From NCBI GenBank assembly GCA_002499545.1, contig DAME01000015.1, positions 26,753-85,101 on the forward strand: a stretch of DNA of 58,349 nt, written 5' to 3'. Below are positions 1 through 10,500 of this stretch, in pieces (position 1 is the first letter of the stretch; the number at the start of each line of letters is the position of its first letter). Below the pieces are notes generated by a model that was given only the letters and a program-made list of their open reading frames with translations, did not search any database and was not told the DNA's origin. Position numbers and translations under genes: made by a program. This stretch comes from Euryarchaeota archaeon UBA88. Lineage in GTDB: Archaea > Thermoplasmatota > Poseidoniia > Poseidoniales > Poseidoniaceae.

Positions 1-63
1 ACTTCTGGGAAGAAGAAAAATTCCGAAAACCTGCCCACATCTACCCGTTAAATATCATTTCAA

Positions 64-618
64 TTAGGCCTTGGAACCAACACCTTTCGAGAAGGCAATA
101 AGTTCGTCAATTGGAATGTGGTCTACGGTGTCTTTACAATAATGTGCGCGGACAACTTTGCCGTTTTCATCAATCAGAATATCAACAGGGATTGTAGAGA
201 GTTTTGAAATCGACAGGGTAAGAGGAATGTAGCCCCGGAACATGGCTTCAAGCATTGTTAACGGAGCCCGGAATGGCGCTAATAGAACTCGAAACAACGA
301 TTTCTTAACGTCGTTCTTGAGGAAATGTTCGTAGGTCTCGTCCGCAACGACAGAGAACGGTGGTGGATGTCGCTTCATTCGCTTGGATAATTCTTCAATA
401 TTGGCATCGAAGACGCCAACCATAACCACATCGTCAGAAAACTCATCCCATCTCTTGAGAAGACGGTGAATTCGGATGTTACAGAACGGACACGATGAGA
501 ATCTAAAAAATGTAAGAATCACGCGCTTTCCTTTCATCGCTGACATGTCAAACATGGTTCCGTCGATTGCTGGTAGGTTGAAGTTTGGGGCATTGTCACC
601 CACTTGGAGTTGTGGCAT
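64..618 (-). CDS. Peroxiredoxin-like (AhpC/TSA-type redoxin) protein
   Basis: A 184-residue thioredoxin-fold protein. It opens with the redoxin signature (QVGDNAPNFNLP), followed by a strand and an SSCPFC motif near residue 50, which gives a CxxC pair where peroxiredoxins have their redox cysteine. The second half has an IDENGKVVRAHY strand-turn typical of AhpC/TSA proteins. It probably reduces peroxides or disulfides in the cytoplasm, but the substrate is unknown. The reading frame is open further upstream to a TTG at 708, but that would run into the divergent glycosidase gene. The ATG at 616-618 puts the redoxin fold at the N-terminus and lies about 30 bases from a TATA-like element shared with that gene. 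The CPFC arrangement is also compatible with a BCP-like or thiol-disulfide oxidoreductase role. Confidence 0.75.
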   Translation of the reverse strand: MPQLQVGDNAPNFNLPAIDGTMFDMSAMKGKRVILTFFRFSSCPFCNIRIHRLLKRWDEFSDDVVMVGVFDANIEELSKRMKRHPPPFSVVADETYEHFLKNDVKKSLFRVLLAPFRAPLTMLEAMFRGYIPLTLSISKLSTIPVDILIDENGKVVRAHYCKDTVDHIPIDELIAFSKGVGSKA

Positions 619-644
619 AAAATCCCCATAAATATTGGGCTTTT

Positions 645-653
645 GAATATACC
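645..653. promoter_or_regulatory. Shared TATA-like element between divergent genes
   Basis: An AT-rich GAATATACC box lies in the 56-base gap between two divergent genes. Its ATATA core is palindromic enough to be read both ways. It is about 26 bases upstream of the ATG at 675, the archaeal TATA-to-start distance, which predicts a leaderless transcript. On the other strand it is about 30 bases from the ATG at 618. This is inference from spacing only. Confidence 0.45.
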
Positions 654-674
654 GTATTTTGGTTTGAACCATTG

Positions 675-2051
675 ATGAAAAGACCTTATCTAAAACCACG
701 TGAACCAAGCGGCATGGAATGGTGGACGTATCTGTCCTTTGCAGCAGTCATTTATGTCGCTACAATTGTGTCGTTGAGGATGCTCTATCCCGAAAAACAC
801 CTTGATTGGAGCATTATTGATGAAACTCAACGTACATTCCCTGAGAGTTTTCAATGGGGGGTTGCAACTGCCTCGCATCAAATCGAAGGTGGAAATTCAA
901 ATAATTGGACGGAATTTGAAACCCGTTCCAACATTGAAGAAAGTGGTGATGCATGCGACCATTGGAATCGTTGGCAAGAAGATTTCCAACTGCTTGAAGA
1001 ACTTGGAGTTGCAACATATAGGTTCTCGCTTGAATGGAGTCGAATTGAGCCCGAGAAAGGACATTGGAATGCCGAAGCATTGCAGCAGTATTCTGACATG
1101 ATCGATGACCTGTGTCGGCGTGGCATTCGCCCGATGATTACGTTGCATCACTTTTCACATCCACAATGGTTTGAGCAGCGTGAAGGCTTTCTCGACAAAG
1201 ACAACATTGGGTTGTGGGTTCATTACTGCGAAAAGGTGTTTGAAAGATACTGCGACCGAGTGACCGATTGGTGCACCGTGAACGAACCTGAAGTTTTCTC
1301 TATCATGGGCTATTTCATGAAGATGTTTCCTCCAGGAAAAAGGTCACTTCGATCAACGTTGACCGTGATGCGAAATGTAGTCCAAGCACACGGTATCGTG
1401 TATCATCGACTCAAACAACATAACCCGGTTTGCAGGATTGGATTAGCGAAAAACGTAACACTTTTTGACCCCTTGAAAAGATGGAACCTCCTCCATTGGA
1501 CAACTTCTGCTGCACTCAATTTTGTATGGAACGGAGCAATAGTTCGAGCTTTGAAGAAGGGAACAATGTTTGGTAAAAAAATGCCATTGGTGCGAGGTTC
1601 TCTGGATTTCATTGGGCTCAATTATTACACCCACGTCCTTACAAGTCCTTTTTTACCCCAAACAAATGAAGTAAACTTTCCCAAACGTTCTCACGAAACA
1701 ATGACCGATTTTGGCTATCCAATGTATGCAGAAGGGCTTGAACGTGCGGTTAAAATGCTCGAGACCCTCGAGGTCCCGATTGAAATTACCGAAAATGGTA
1801 CAGCAGACCAGCACGATACGCTTCGCCCGATTCATCTACAACGCCACGTTTGGATGGTTTCAGAGTTGTTGCAGCAGGGGCATGACATCCGTTCATACTA
1901 CCATTGGTCACTAATGGACAATTTCGAATGGGCTGAAGGATACAGCTTACGGTTTGGCCTGTACCATGTCGACTACCAAACTCAGGTTCGTACATTGCGC
2001 CAGAGTGGGAGCATCTACCGTGACATCATCAACGAAGCATCCCAAGATTAA
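675..2051 (+). CDS. Membrane-anchored glycoside hydrolase family 1 (beta-glycosidase)
   Basis: A 458-residue GH1 enzyme. The fold starts at about residue 50 with FPESFQWGVATASHQIEGG, the GH1 N-terminal signature. The acid/base glutamate is in TVNEPE and the nucleophile glutamate in ITENGTAD. The C-terminal WSLMDNFEWAEGY motif forms the sugar-binding subsite. Ahead of the barrel is a basic stretch (KRPYLKPREP) and one hydrophobic helix (about residues 15-35), so the enzyme is probably tethered to the membrane with its barrel outside. Most GH1 enzymes are cytoplasmic, so the anchor is notable. The ATG at 675 is preferred over the TTG at 672 because of its 26-base spacing from a TATA box. Its TAA overlaps the stop of the convergent TSP3 gene. 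It could hydrolyse beta-glucosides or beta-galactosides; specificity cannot be read. Confidence 0.9.
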   Translation: MKRPYLKPREPSGMEWWTYLSFAAVIYVATIVSLRMLYPEKHLDWSIIDETQRTFPESFQWGVATASHQIEGGNSNNWTEFETRSNIEESGDACDHWNRWQEDFQLLEELGVATYRFSLEWSRIEPEKGHWNAEALQQYSDMIDDLCRRGIRPMITLHHFSHPQWFEQREGFLDKDNIGLWVHYCEKVFERYCDRVTDWCTVNEPEVFSIMGYFMKMFPPGKRSLRSTLTVMRNVVQAHGIVYHRLKQHNPVCRIGLAKNVTLFDPLKRWNLLHWTTSAALNFVWNGAIVRALKKGTMFGKKMPLVRGSLDFIGLNYYTHVLTSPFLPQTNEVNFPKRSHETMTDFGYPMYAEGLERAVKMLETLEVPIEITENGTADQHDTLRPIHLQRHVWMVSELLQQGHDIRSYYHWSLMDNFEWAEGYSLRFGLYHVDYQTQVRTLRQSGSIYRDIINEASQD

Positions 2052-5000
2052 CCTTGGAACGTTGGATAATACTGTTGCGTATATCGCAATGCGTCCACGG
2101 GTGTGTATCCTTGGGTGAGTAAGCCGTTGTAATAATCTCGGGCAGGATCAGGTTGTACTACTGCTTGAGGCTGAACCACCGGTTGAGTTTGCACCGGTTG
2201 TGCATTGAAGTCTGGCACAGCAACTGCTGGAGTTGCAACGGGTTGGGCGTACGTTTGCATTCCGGCTACAGGAGCAGGCGAGTTGCTGTAATCTGGAATC
2301 ATAACGGGTGGCTGAGCTCCCATATTTGGCATCGGTGGCATTGAACCCATTGGAATAAATGCGGATTCAGACCAATTTTTCTCTCCCTCAACGGTCGACG
2401 AATCATCCTTTCGCAAGAAAAGAACGATACCAGCGATGAGTCCGATTAGCGCAATACTGCCGATTCCGATAAAGACACCCGACATTGAAGACATACCGTC
2501 ACTGGAACTGGACGGTTCCTTCACCCACCGAAGTGGGTCATCGGGGTATGCATCTGCGCCATCATCAAGACTCCAAGACTCAGTTGGGTCAGAATAACCA
2601 TCACCGTCACCGTCAAAGCATCCGATTCGGTCCATGGAAGAATTACCACTGACCGTAGGACATGCGTCTGCATTCATGGCAAGAGTCCACATTTCGTCTG
2701 GATCCGAAATACCATCACCATCCGTATCAGTGCATCCATACCTGTCGACGGTTGAACTGTCACGAATCGTAGGACAGGCATCCGGAGTCACACCCAGTGG
2801 GTTGTCCCCGTAACCGTCAGCGTCTTGGTCTGACCATTGAGTGATTTCATTCGGGAAAACATCTCCTCCACTTTCGGGTCCCCAGGTGATGTCTGGGTTG
2901 GAGTACAGATCACCGTCAGAATCAATGCATCCAAAACGGTCGAGTTCAGATGTACCTGCTGTGATTGGACAGGCATCGGGCTGCTGACCAGAAGAATTGT
3001 CACCAAAACCGTCACCATCAACGTCAACCCATTGAGTGGAATCAAGTGGGAGGTCATCCATCAAATTATACCACCCGTCGCCGTCACTGTCAGGGCAACC
3101 TAGAATCTCTGATTGCCATGACGTCCCTGATTGAGTCGGGCACGCATCTTGTTGCGTAGCACCTTCGACGAATTCCCCAGGCCAAAGTGTGTTTCGGAGC
3201 GTCCAGGACGAGTTACCCCAGTTGTCTCCAAATCCGTCTTCATCTGCATCCGACCATTGTGTCGGATTCCTCGGGAACGAATCTGCACCGTCTTCAATGC
3301 TCCAAGTATCGTCGGCATCTGAATAACCGTCTTCATCAGCATCGAAGCAACCTCGACGGTCAATCGAGGACGTTCCGGCGAAATCTATGCAGTCATCCGC
3401 CATGGTACCCATACTGTTGTCACCGTATCCATCTCCGTCAAGGTCAGTCCATTGAGACGGTTCATCAGGAAACGAGTCATCATCGTTACTGTAACCATCT
3501 CCGTCGTTGTCAGGGCACGCATTTTTGTCATTCATGGTCGAGTTTCCTGCCTGATCTGGACAGTCATCGTACGAGTCGGTCCATCCATCTCCGTCAGAAT
3601 CAATACAGCCAACACTCCCGAGTGTCGAGTTTCCAAAAATAGTAGGACATTCATCGCTCACATCGGGGAAAGCATCACCGTCATCATTCGAATCTTCATC
3701 ACTGTCTCTGCATCCATCGCCATCGATGTCGTTGGTAGCCGTGTCTGAAATCCACGTTGGTCGTGGAGGAGAATAGGACGTGTACGGGCAGGAATCATCA
3801 GCGTCAAGGACCTGATCGTTGTCGTCATCGTCATCCTCAGCATCATCTTTACAACCGTCATTATCCCAATCTGTTGAAAGCGCTGGATTGGAAAAATCTT
3901 GCATACTGGTCCAGTTAAACTGACCACCTCGAGGGCACAAATCTGGGAAATTATCGGTAATACCATCGTTGTCATCGTCCGAATCGCACGCATCGCCTTT
4001 GTCATCTCCATCAGTGTTGGCTTGAGTTGGATTTGAAACCGAGGGACAATTGTCACTGATATCAGGAATACTATCGCTGTCAGCGTCTTTCATACCTGCT
4101 GGGTCAAACGACCACACCATAGCACTCCAACCATTGTTGCTGGGAGATGTGTAGGAAAGGGAATCTTTCGTCATCGTACCAATAAGTCCCCCTGCAGCAG
4201 TGATATAATCAGATTCATTCACCGCAAGCGACGTAATCAATTCGTAGTCTGAGCCGCCAGTGGTTGTCATCCAATCCCAAGCGCCGTTCGATGTCAATCC
4301 TGCAACAACGCCGTCGTAATAACCGGACGAAGTGGCACTTTGGCTTCCGCCCGTTATGACCGTAGCAGAACTCGAGGCAGGGTCGCCAATCAGTGTAGCG
4401 ATGAACACTTCTCCAGTTGCACTCACTGCAATCGATTGAACTGAATCATCGGATGAAGTACCCGCAGATGAAGCCCAACTCGTCCCCGACAATGAAGAGA
4501 ATGGATTTTTCATGACGAAAAGGTCGTTCCCACCCTGACTGGGAGAAATACTCCACGCACCCGAAGGGCCTTGTCCTTGAAGCGCTGAAGAAAATAAGCC
4601 ACCAACAAAGAGGTCCCCATTGAGGTTCATCTCCATCGAAGTCAACTGAGTATTTGCACTTGGTGCACCCATTCCCGATATTGAAAGAATAGCCCCCGAT
4701 GTGTCAATTTGAAGAACATATGAATCACTGGTCCCAACTTGGAAGTAAGATTTACCACCCGCTAGTAGGTTTCCAAACGTGATACCGCCTACAAAAATCT
4801 CGCCTTGTTGAGAGACCACAGAATCGGTAACGTACTGCGTACTGACACCGCCTGCAGTGATAGCCCATTTCAGCCCCCCAGTAAATCCATCATGCTTGGC
4901 TACGAAAATTTCTGTGTCAGATACGTTGAATGAGGTGCCCCCAAAGTCAGTTTCTCCCTGGAAAGTACCGCTCACTACAACGTCTCCCATCGGATCGAAA

Positions 5001-5611
5001 GCGACCGTATCAGGCTGGCTATTTTCTTGTGAATTGTTAACCATTGTTTGGTATGTGTGAGCCCACATCCACTGTCCACTTTGGTCTGCCTTCGCTACAA
5101 ATCCATCAATGGATTGCGAACTGATGGCCAGGCCGCCGAACTGAATCGTACCTGTGTAGTACCCGATGACGGCAATTTCTCCACCCATTCCAACGGCGAT
5201 ATCAGAGAAAATTGAAATTCCTGCACTATGATCGGCTCCGAGTAAAAATTGCCAACTTCCAGTTTCAGATATCGCTCCGATAAAAAATTCAGAGCCTGCA
5301 GGACTTGTCGGTGAGAGTGAAGTGGTCCCGAAATTCATTGATGTGTTGAAGCTGCCGCCAAAACCGTACATTCCGGGTGAAAATCCGATCGACTGGATAT
5401 ATTCCGAGCCACTGCTGCTTCCTCCACCAGTGAGGAACTGATTCGAACTTCCACGAGCTGAATCTGCAAGTAATCTCTGTCCAGCCTCAGAAAGTTCAAC
5501 CGGCACTTCAGAAGGGGTTTGGTCTAGCATTCCGTCGAGAGGTGTCAAGGCGGAGAGAAGCAAAAAAGCGACGAGCGCTACGCTACCTACTCGAAGTTGA
5601 ACTGTACGCAT
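2048..5611 (-). CDS. TSP3-repeat secreted surface protein with C-terminal membrane anchor
   Basis: A 1,187-residue protein with a signal peptide (residues 1-27). Residues about 60-500 are Ser/Gly/Thr-rich, with repeating GEIFVGG- and GDVVVSG-like strands that suggest a beta-propeller. Residues about 510-1035 carry many Asp-rich TSP3-type calcium-binding repeats (DxDxDGxxD, often with TQWxDxDxDGxGDN). One transmembrane helix follows (about 1045-1067). The cytoplasmic tail is rich in Pro, Gln, Met and Ala and ends in a YYNGLLTQGYTPVDALRY-like motif. It is probably a cell-surface adhesin or enzyme scaffold. The start is an ATG, and the gene follows rpl30e by 71 bases. No catalytic domain was recognised. 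Confidence 0.8.
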   Translation of the reverse strand: MRTVQLRVGSVALVAFLLLSALTPLDGMLDQTPSEVPVELSEAGQRLLADSARGSSNQFLTGGGSSSGSEYIQSIGFSPGMYGFGGSFNTSMNFGTTSLSPTSPAGSEFFIGAISETGSWQFLLGADHSAGISIFSDIAVGMGGEIAVIGYYTGTIQFGGLAISSQSIDGFVAKADQSGQWMWAHTYQTMVNNSQENSQPDTVAFDPMGDVVVSGTFQGETDFGGTSFNVSDTEIFVAKHDGFTGGLKWAITAGGVSTQYVTDSVVSQQGEIFVGGITFGNLLAGGKSYFQVGTSDSYVLQIDTSGAILSISGMGAPSANTQLTSMEMNLNGDLFVGGLFSSALQGQGPSGAWSISPSQGGNDLFVMKNPFSSLSGTSWASSAGTSSDDSVQSIAVSATGEVFIATLIGDPASSSATVITGGSQSATSSGYYDGVVAGLTSNGAWDWMTTTGGSDYELITSLAVNESDYITAAGGLIGTMTKDSLSYTSPSNNGWSAMVWSFDPAGMKDADSDSIPDISDNCPSVSNPTQANTDGDDKGDACDSDDDNDGITDNFPDLCPRGGQFNWTSMQDFSNPALSTDWDNDGCKDDAEDDDDDNDQVLDADDSCPYTSYSPPRPTWISDTATNDIDGDGCRDSDEDSNDDGDAFPDVSDECPTIFGNSTLGSVGCIDSDGDGWTDSYDDCPDQAGNSTMNDKNACPDNDGDGYSNDDDSFPDEPSQWTDLDGDGYGDNSMGTMADDCIDFAGTSSIDRRGCFDADEDGYSDADDTWSIEDGADSFPRNPTQWSDADEDGFGDNWGNSSWTLRNTLWPGEFVEGATQQDACPTQSGTSWQSEILGCPDSDGDGWYNLMDDLPLDSTQWVDVDGDGFGDNSSGQQPDACPITAGTSELDRFGCIDSDGDLYSNPDITWGPESGGDVFPNEITQWSDQDADGYGDNPLGVTPDACPTIRDSSTVDRYGCTDTDGDGISDPDEMWTLAMNADACPTVSGNSSMDRIGCFDGDGDGYSDPTESWSLDDGADAYPDDPLRWVKEPSSSSDGMSSMSGVFIGIGSIALIGLIAGIVLFLRKDDSSTVEGEKNWSESAFIPMGSMPPMPNMGAQPPVMIPDYSNSPAPVAGMQTYAQPVATPAVAVPDFNAQPVQTQPVVQPQAVVQPDPARDYYNGLLTQGYTPVDALRYTQQYYPTFQG

Positions 5612-5682
5612 GGAACTTCCTCAGCATCAAAGGACATCAAACCTTTGGACAACCTGCATCGCAGGAAATCTCCGTAATCGAA

Positions 5683-5982
5683 TCACTCTATGTTTGAATC
5701 AAGTTGCAACAGATCGCTGTCTCCAGCATCGATGATGCTAATTGTTGAGACCGAAAACGGCTTACCACAAGCAATTCCAAGTTCTCTGTTCACCATCGAT
5801 GCACGGAACATGGTCACTTCGGGGTGTTGCGCATGCAGTTCATCAGTGTACTCAACGGGGCAGTTGGCTGCCACGATGATGAGCTTCGCTTCTCCACGCG
5901 CACAAGCATCGACTGCTTGACGTTGTCCAAATCGTAGGTTTCCAGTTGCTATTGCGTTCTTTAATTGTCGGCTTAGATCCAT
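5683..5982 (-). CDS. rpl30e: Ribosomal protein L30e (eL30)
   Basis: A 99-residue L7Ae/L30e-family protein, normal length for archaeal L30e. The N-terminal helix (SRQLKNAIATGN), the KLIIVAANCP strand and the GIACGKPFSVSTISIID segment follow the family pattern of a kink-turn RNA-binding protein of the large subunit. It closes the RNA polymerase operon, as in most archaea where L30e follows rpoA2. The NusA, S12, S7 and elongation factor genes that usually come next are absent; a TSP3 surface-protein gene follows instead. The start is an ATG. Confidence 0.9.
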   Translation of the reverse strand: MDLSRQLKNAIATGNLRFGQRQAVDACARGEAKLIIVAANCPVEYTDELHAQHPEVTMFRASMVNRELGIACGKPFSVSTISIIDAGDSDLLQLDSNIE

Positions 5983-6026
5983 ATTTTATTCCTCCATACT
6001 CCACATAGTTTCTCATGGGTGGAAAA

Positions 6027-7589
6027 TCATTCCTCTGGGATATAGTACAGTTCGACACTGCCGGTTCCAAGGGAAATTGGCTGACCTACGATAATGTTCT
6101 CTGCAACACCGGTAAGGTAGTCTTTCTCGCCGATAACACCGGCCTTGAGAAGATGGTTAACGGTCACTTCGAAGGCTGCACGGGCAAGGATACTGTGCTT
6201 GGTCCCTGAAACACCGTGGCGGCCAATTGCACGAACTTCACCTTCGGAAGTCATGACATCTGCAACCATCAAGAGGTGACGAACGTCAACCTCAAGTCGA
6301 GCACCGTCGAGAGTCTTCTGAAGTTCATTGACGATTGCTTGTCGAGCCGCTTCAATTCCGAGGAAATCAAAGATTTCAATGATGTTGTTGGTGTAGGTTC
6401 GGGTTCGATCAATTGTTTCCAACTCGCTGACACGGGTTAGGTTCGATCCAATCGTTGAAAGATAGTATTCACCAGACTTATCGTCAAGTTGGACGTTCGC
6501 ACGTGCGATGCCCGGGATACCCTTGAGACGCATGTCGCGAATCTTCTCTTCTAATTGCAAGAGCATGGTATACGAAGGAGGGTTCTCAGCAAGTTCCGCA
6601 AGATCTTCTTCAGAATGGACACCTGGAATCAGGGTCAATGTGGAAGGGTTCTTTTCCTTGTCAGCTTGGACAAACAATCGAGTAGCGCGCTCAAGTTTAT
6701 CTTTCACTTCAGCCCCGGTCATGTTCTTCTGCTTCAGATTGCCTTTGTTCAATTTGAGAACAAGACGACGTTGAGCGACGTCAGTTTCAAGAGATGCGAT
6801 GTTCACTGTATGTGTTTCTTCAATCCCAGCGGCTAACTTTTGTGCTTCGGTGGCTGATGTTTTGTTCTCACCTGCAAGATAAATGGTCATCGTAGGCGTA
6901 TTTGGAACTTTTCGGGCATCGACAATTTCGATGATTCGAGGAAGACCTTGAGTCACGTTGACGGTTGCAACACCTGCATAGTGGAACGTACGCATAGTCA
7001 TCTGTGTGCCGGGTTCACCGATTGATTGAGCGGTGATAATACCTGCTGCTTCATATGGATCAATGCTTGCACGATCAAGAGAAATGACTGAATCCTCAAT
7101 GACTTTCTTTGCTTGTGCCTTTGTAAGTTTCTTCATCCCGCGAGCGTGGATTGCCACGGTTAAGTCGTGGAAGATACGGTTGGTAAAGCGTGCAGATCCG
7201 TTTGTTTCAGCAGCACTAACCAACGATTTGAACACTGCGTCTTGACTGAGTTCATCTTCATACTGAAGCAGTTTCGATTCAGAGTCGTATTCAACCATTG
7301 CTGCGGTAGTCTTAGCACGGGCGATTGAGCGCCCTGTACGGCGAAGACGAACTGAAGTTGTTGGGCCAGTATTCTCACTGTTCGAGTCACTGCCTTTCTT
7401 ACTGGCGTTGTCAATGGTAGTCTTGATAGTAGCCGCAGTTTCAGAATCAGTTTCACACAACTGAGCGATTTCTTGAGCTGAGAGGATTTTGACATCGTCC
7501 CACTTTTTGTCATCCGCAAGAGTATGCGCGTAATTCTCTGCAATACCCAAATCCATGAGCTTCTTCTTGGTTGCACTCTTTACGACCAT
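6027..7589 (-). CDS. rpoA2: DNA-directed RNA polymerase subunit A'' (with extra N-terminal domain)
   Basis: A 520-residue C-terminal part of the split largest subunit. The family core is clear: YEAAGIITAQSIGEPGTQMTMRTFHYAG (bridge/trigger region) and the C-terminal HGVSGTKHSILARAAFEVTV segment. It is about 120 residues longer than a typical archaeal A''. The extra part is N-terminal: residues 1-60 form a helical domain beginning MVVKSATKK that matches the start of rpoH in this window without gaps (24 of the first 42 residues identical by eye). A Ser/Lys-rich linker leads to the core. The ATG at 7587-7589 overlaps the rpoA1 stop by one base; a TTG just upstream is less likely. Confidence 0.95.
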   Translation of the reverse strand: MVVKSATKKKLMDLGIAENYAHTLADDKKWDDVKILSAQEIAQLCETDSETAATIKTTIDNASKKGSDSNSENTGPTTSVRLRRTGRSIARAKTTAAMVEYDSESKLLQYEDELSQDAVFKSLVSAAETNGSARFTNRIFHDLTVAIHARGMKKLTKAQAKKVIEDSVISLDRASIDPYEAAGIITAQSIGEPGTQMTMRTFHYAGVATVNVTQGLPRIIEIVDARKVPNTPTMTIYLAGENKTSATEAQKLAAGIEETHTVNIASLETDVAQRRLVLKLNKGNLKQKNMTGAEVKDKLERATRLFVQADKEKNPSTLTLIPGVHSEEDLAELAENPPSYTMLLQLEEKIRDMRLKGIPGIARANVQLDDKSGEYYLSTIGSNLTRVSELETIDRTRTYTNNIIEIFDFLGIEAARQAIVNELQKTLDGARLEVDVRHLLMVADVMTSEGEVRAIGRHGVSGTKHSILARAAFEVTVNHLLKAGVIGEKDYLTGVAENIIVGQPISLGTGSVELYYIPEE

Positions 7590-10500
7590 CAAGCCTCACC
7601 TCCTTCGGTACTGGTTTCAGCTTCATGTTCCCATCCACCAAAGTCCTCTTCGTTCTCTTCTTGGTCGAATGAATCTCGCTCAATGACCGTTGCGCCTTCG
7701 GTACCAAGGGCACCGTCGACGATAACATCGATGTTGAACGGAGAGCCGTGAACGGCTCTGGACGGATCGATTCCATCTTCACCGTAGCTGAACTGGATAA
7801 TACGGTTCGCAGTGTTGCGAACCGAGAGCATATCGTCATCGTAGACCTTCAAATCATCCATTGCGTTAATCAGACGTCGTTGCATGTAACCAGACTTCGC
7901 AGTACGGACAGCGGTATCGACCAGAGATTCACGACCTGAAATTGAAAGCATGAAAAACTCGGTAGGCTCGAGACCACGCTTGAACGAACTGGAGATGAAA
8001 CCACGGTCTGCAGCCGCACGTCCGCCACGGCGGAAGTGAGGTAGAACACGCTCGTTGTATCCACGTTCAAGACGCTTACCACGTACCTTTGCTTGACCAA
8101 TAGAACCTGCCATCATGTTGAGGTTGTCCATTGAACCGCGAGCACCGGAGATTGCCATGTTAACTGCAGCGTTAGTAGAACCGGATTGGGCTAATTCGTT
8201 CTTAGCAGCGTCACCAGCTTCTTGCTTACCTTGGTCAAGAATGACCATGATGTCTTCTTCCAGTGTCTCTCGAGGTGTTCGTCCGGGACGGGTTTCGTAC
8301 CCTTTACCAGTTGCACCGAACTTATCGAGGGCGGATTGGACTTGCACACCAGCATCGATGTTTGCATCTTGAATCATCTGCAATGTATCGACACTCAGGT
8401 CTTCGTCGTCAATTCCAGTTGTGAACCCGAGGGACGTGCATGCCGCAATGGAGAGACGGGTGAATTCGTCGAGGAACTTAGCCCCAAGTTCAGGCCCGTT
8501 GGTCTGTACGATGGCGTCGAGAAGACGTCCGTCTTCAGCACCAATCGCTCGCTTGTCAAGGGTCCCTTGGACCTTTCCATCCTTCACCACAACTTCGTCG
8601 TTGGAACGGCTGCGGAATCGCAGATGGATATTGTCAGGGATGATGAGCGAAATGATGTCTTGCCCGCGGAAGCATTCTTCTCCGTTTTCGTCCATCACGA
8701 TTTCAGGAACGTCTCCAATCCATCCAATGTTCCCAAGCATCTCAAGGCCGAGACGGCGCTTGATCAGTGTACCTGGACGTGACAACAAGTATGCTCCGGA
8801 TATGTGGTCGTGGATTCCTCCAATAACCGCTCCACCGTAGCGAGGTGTCAGGATGTGCTCTTGAACACGCATCAAAATCTTCGCTTCAGCACGTGCTTCT
8901 TCAGACTGAATAACGTGCAAGTTCATCTCGTCACCGTCAAAGTCAGCGTTGTAGGGCGTACAAACCGCCAAGTTGAAGCGGAATGTATGACCTTCCATCA
9001 CACGGACTTCGTGAACCATCATCGACATTCGGTGCAACGATGGTTGTCGGTTGAAAATTGCAACGTCTCCATCAATCAAGTGGCGCTCAACAAGCAGACC
9101 GGGTTTCGGATTGCCGTTTCGGTCAAGGGTTGAAAGTCGGTCTTCGACACGGGTGTTTTCGCCCCATTCGTCTTGTGGGCTGCCACAGTGAGGACAACTG
9201 ATATCCAAGTGCTCGGGGTACGGATCTGGATGAGGATTGTCTGCTTGAGCTAATTCGTGCATCCACCGATAGTGGAGTTTGGCACGAGGGTCGTCTTCTG
9301 CAAGGTTTTGACCATCAGCATCTTCGCCACGTAGGTTCGCAAGGGTTGCGTCATCGTCAACGATGTAGTTGGTTTCTGACGTACCATCGATGTTCAAAAC
9401 AATCTCTGGCTTGATGACTAGACCCGGCAAGAAGTTCGGCGCAGGTAAGCACTGATGCATGTCAGGACGCAGCGTAGTTTCCTCACTGCATTCGGGGTTG
9501 TGGCATCGGAAACCTGCATTGATAAGGCGACTTCGTTGGTTAATTCGTACACGTCGATTGTCGCCACGAATAATGTAGTTTACACCGGGGTGGACATCAG
9601 GACCGCGCAGAATCATCTGACGCATCTGTTCACGGTTACGGGAGGTGACGCGGATTGGAACGGTCAGTTCCTTTGCAATCTTCTTTGGCACACCAACTTC
9701 GTTGACACCAAGGTAGGGGTCAGGCGAGATAACGGAACGAGCACAGAAGTTAACACGCTTTCCTGAAAGGTTACTGCGGAAACGTCCTTCCTTACCCTTC
9801 AGTCGTTGTGTGAGCGTCTTGAGTGTTCGACCAGAGCGGTGACGCGCAGGAGGAATTCCAGATGTTTGGTTGTCGAAGTACGTTGTAATGTGGTACTGCA
9901 ACAGTTCCCACAAATCTTCAACAATCAGTTGTGGCGCACCTGTGTCACGGTTTTCTCGCAATCGCTGATTGATCCGAAGAACGTCAACTAACTTGTGGGT
10001 TAAATCGTCTTCAGAGCGATCTCCACTGTCGAGTGTAATCGAAGGACGAACGGTGATCGGAGGCACGGGGAGCACCTTCAACACCACCCATTCAGGACGG
10101 TTTTGCTTGTCCATTCCAATGAAAATCAAATCATCTGACGGGATTGCACTCAACCATTCACGGACGTCACGGGGGTTCAACTTACGCTCAATTTCTGCCT
10201 TACCAGCACCTTGAGATTCGAGTTTTTCCTTGAAGGTGGTCGGTTTATCGAGAACGATTTTACCCTGCATTGCAGAACAATGCATGCACTGTCCACGCTT
10301 GGTACCAGTCGTAACCTTCTCAACTTCCTTGATGATCTTAGCAAACTCAGTCGAACCTACACCGTGTTTAATTTGAATATCACGGATACGGGTTCTGTAG
10401 TAATCTTGCTCGCTGAGTTCAGGATTGGAAGGGTGTGTATTCTTGGTGTCGTGCAGGAGAATACGACTGCACTTGGAACAGGTTGCCTTCAACGCAGTCT

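Noticed and set aside
5655..5667. CCTGC-ATC-GCAGG hairpin after rpl30e
   Set aside because: Five-base stem without a T-run, too weak to call a terminator.
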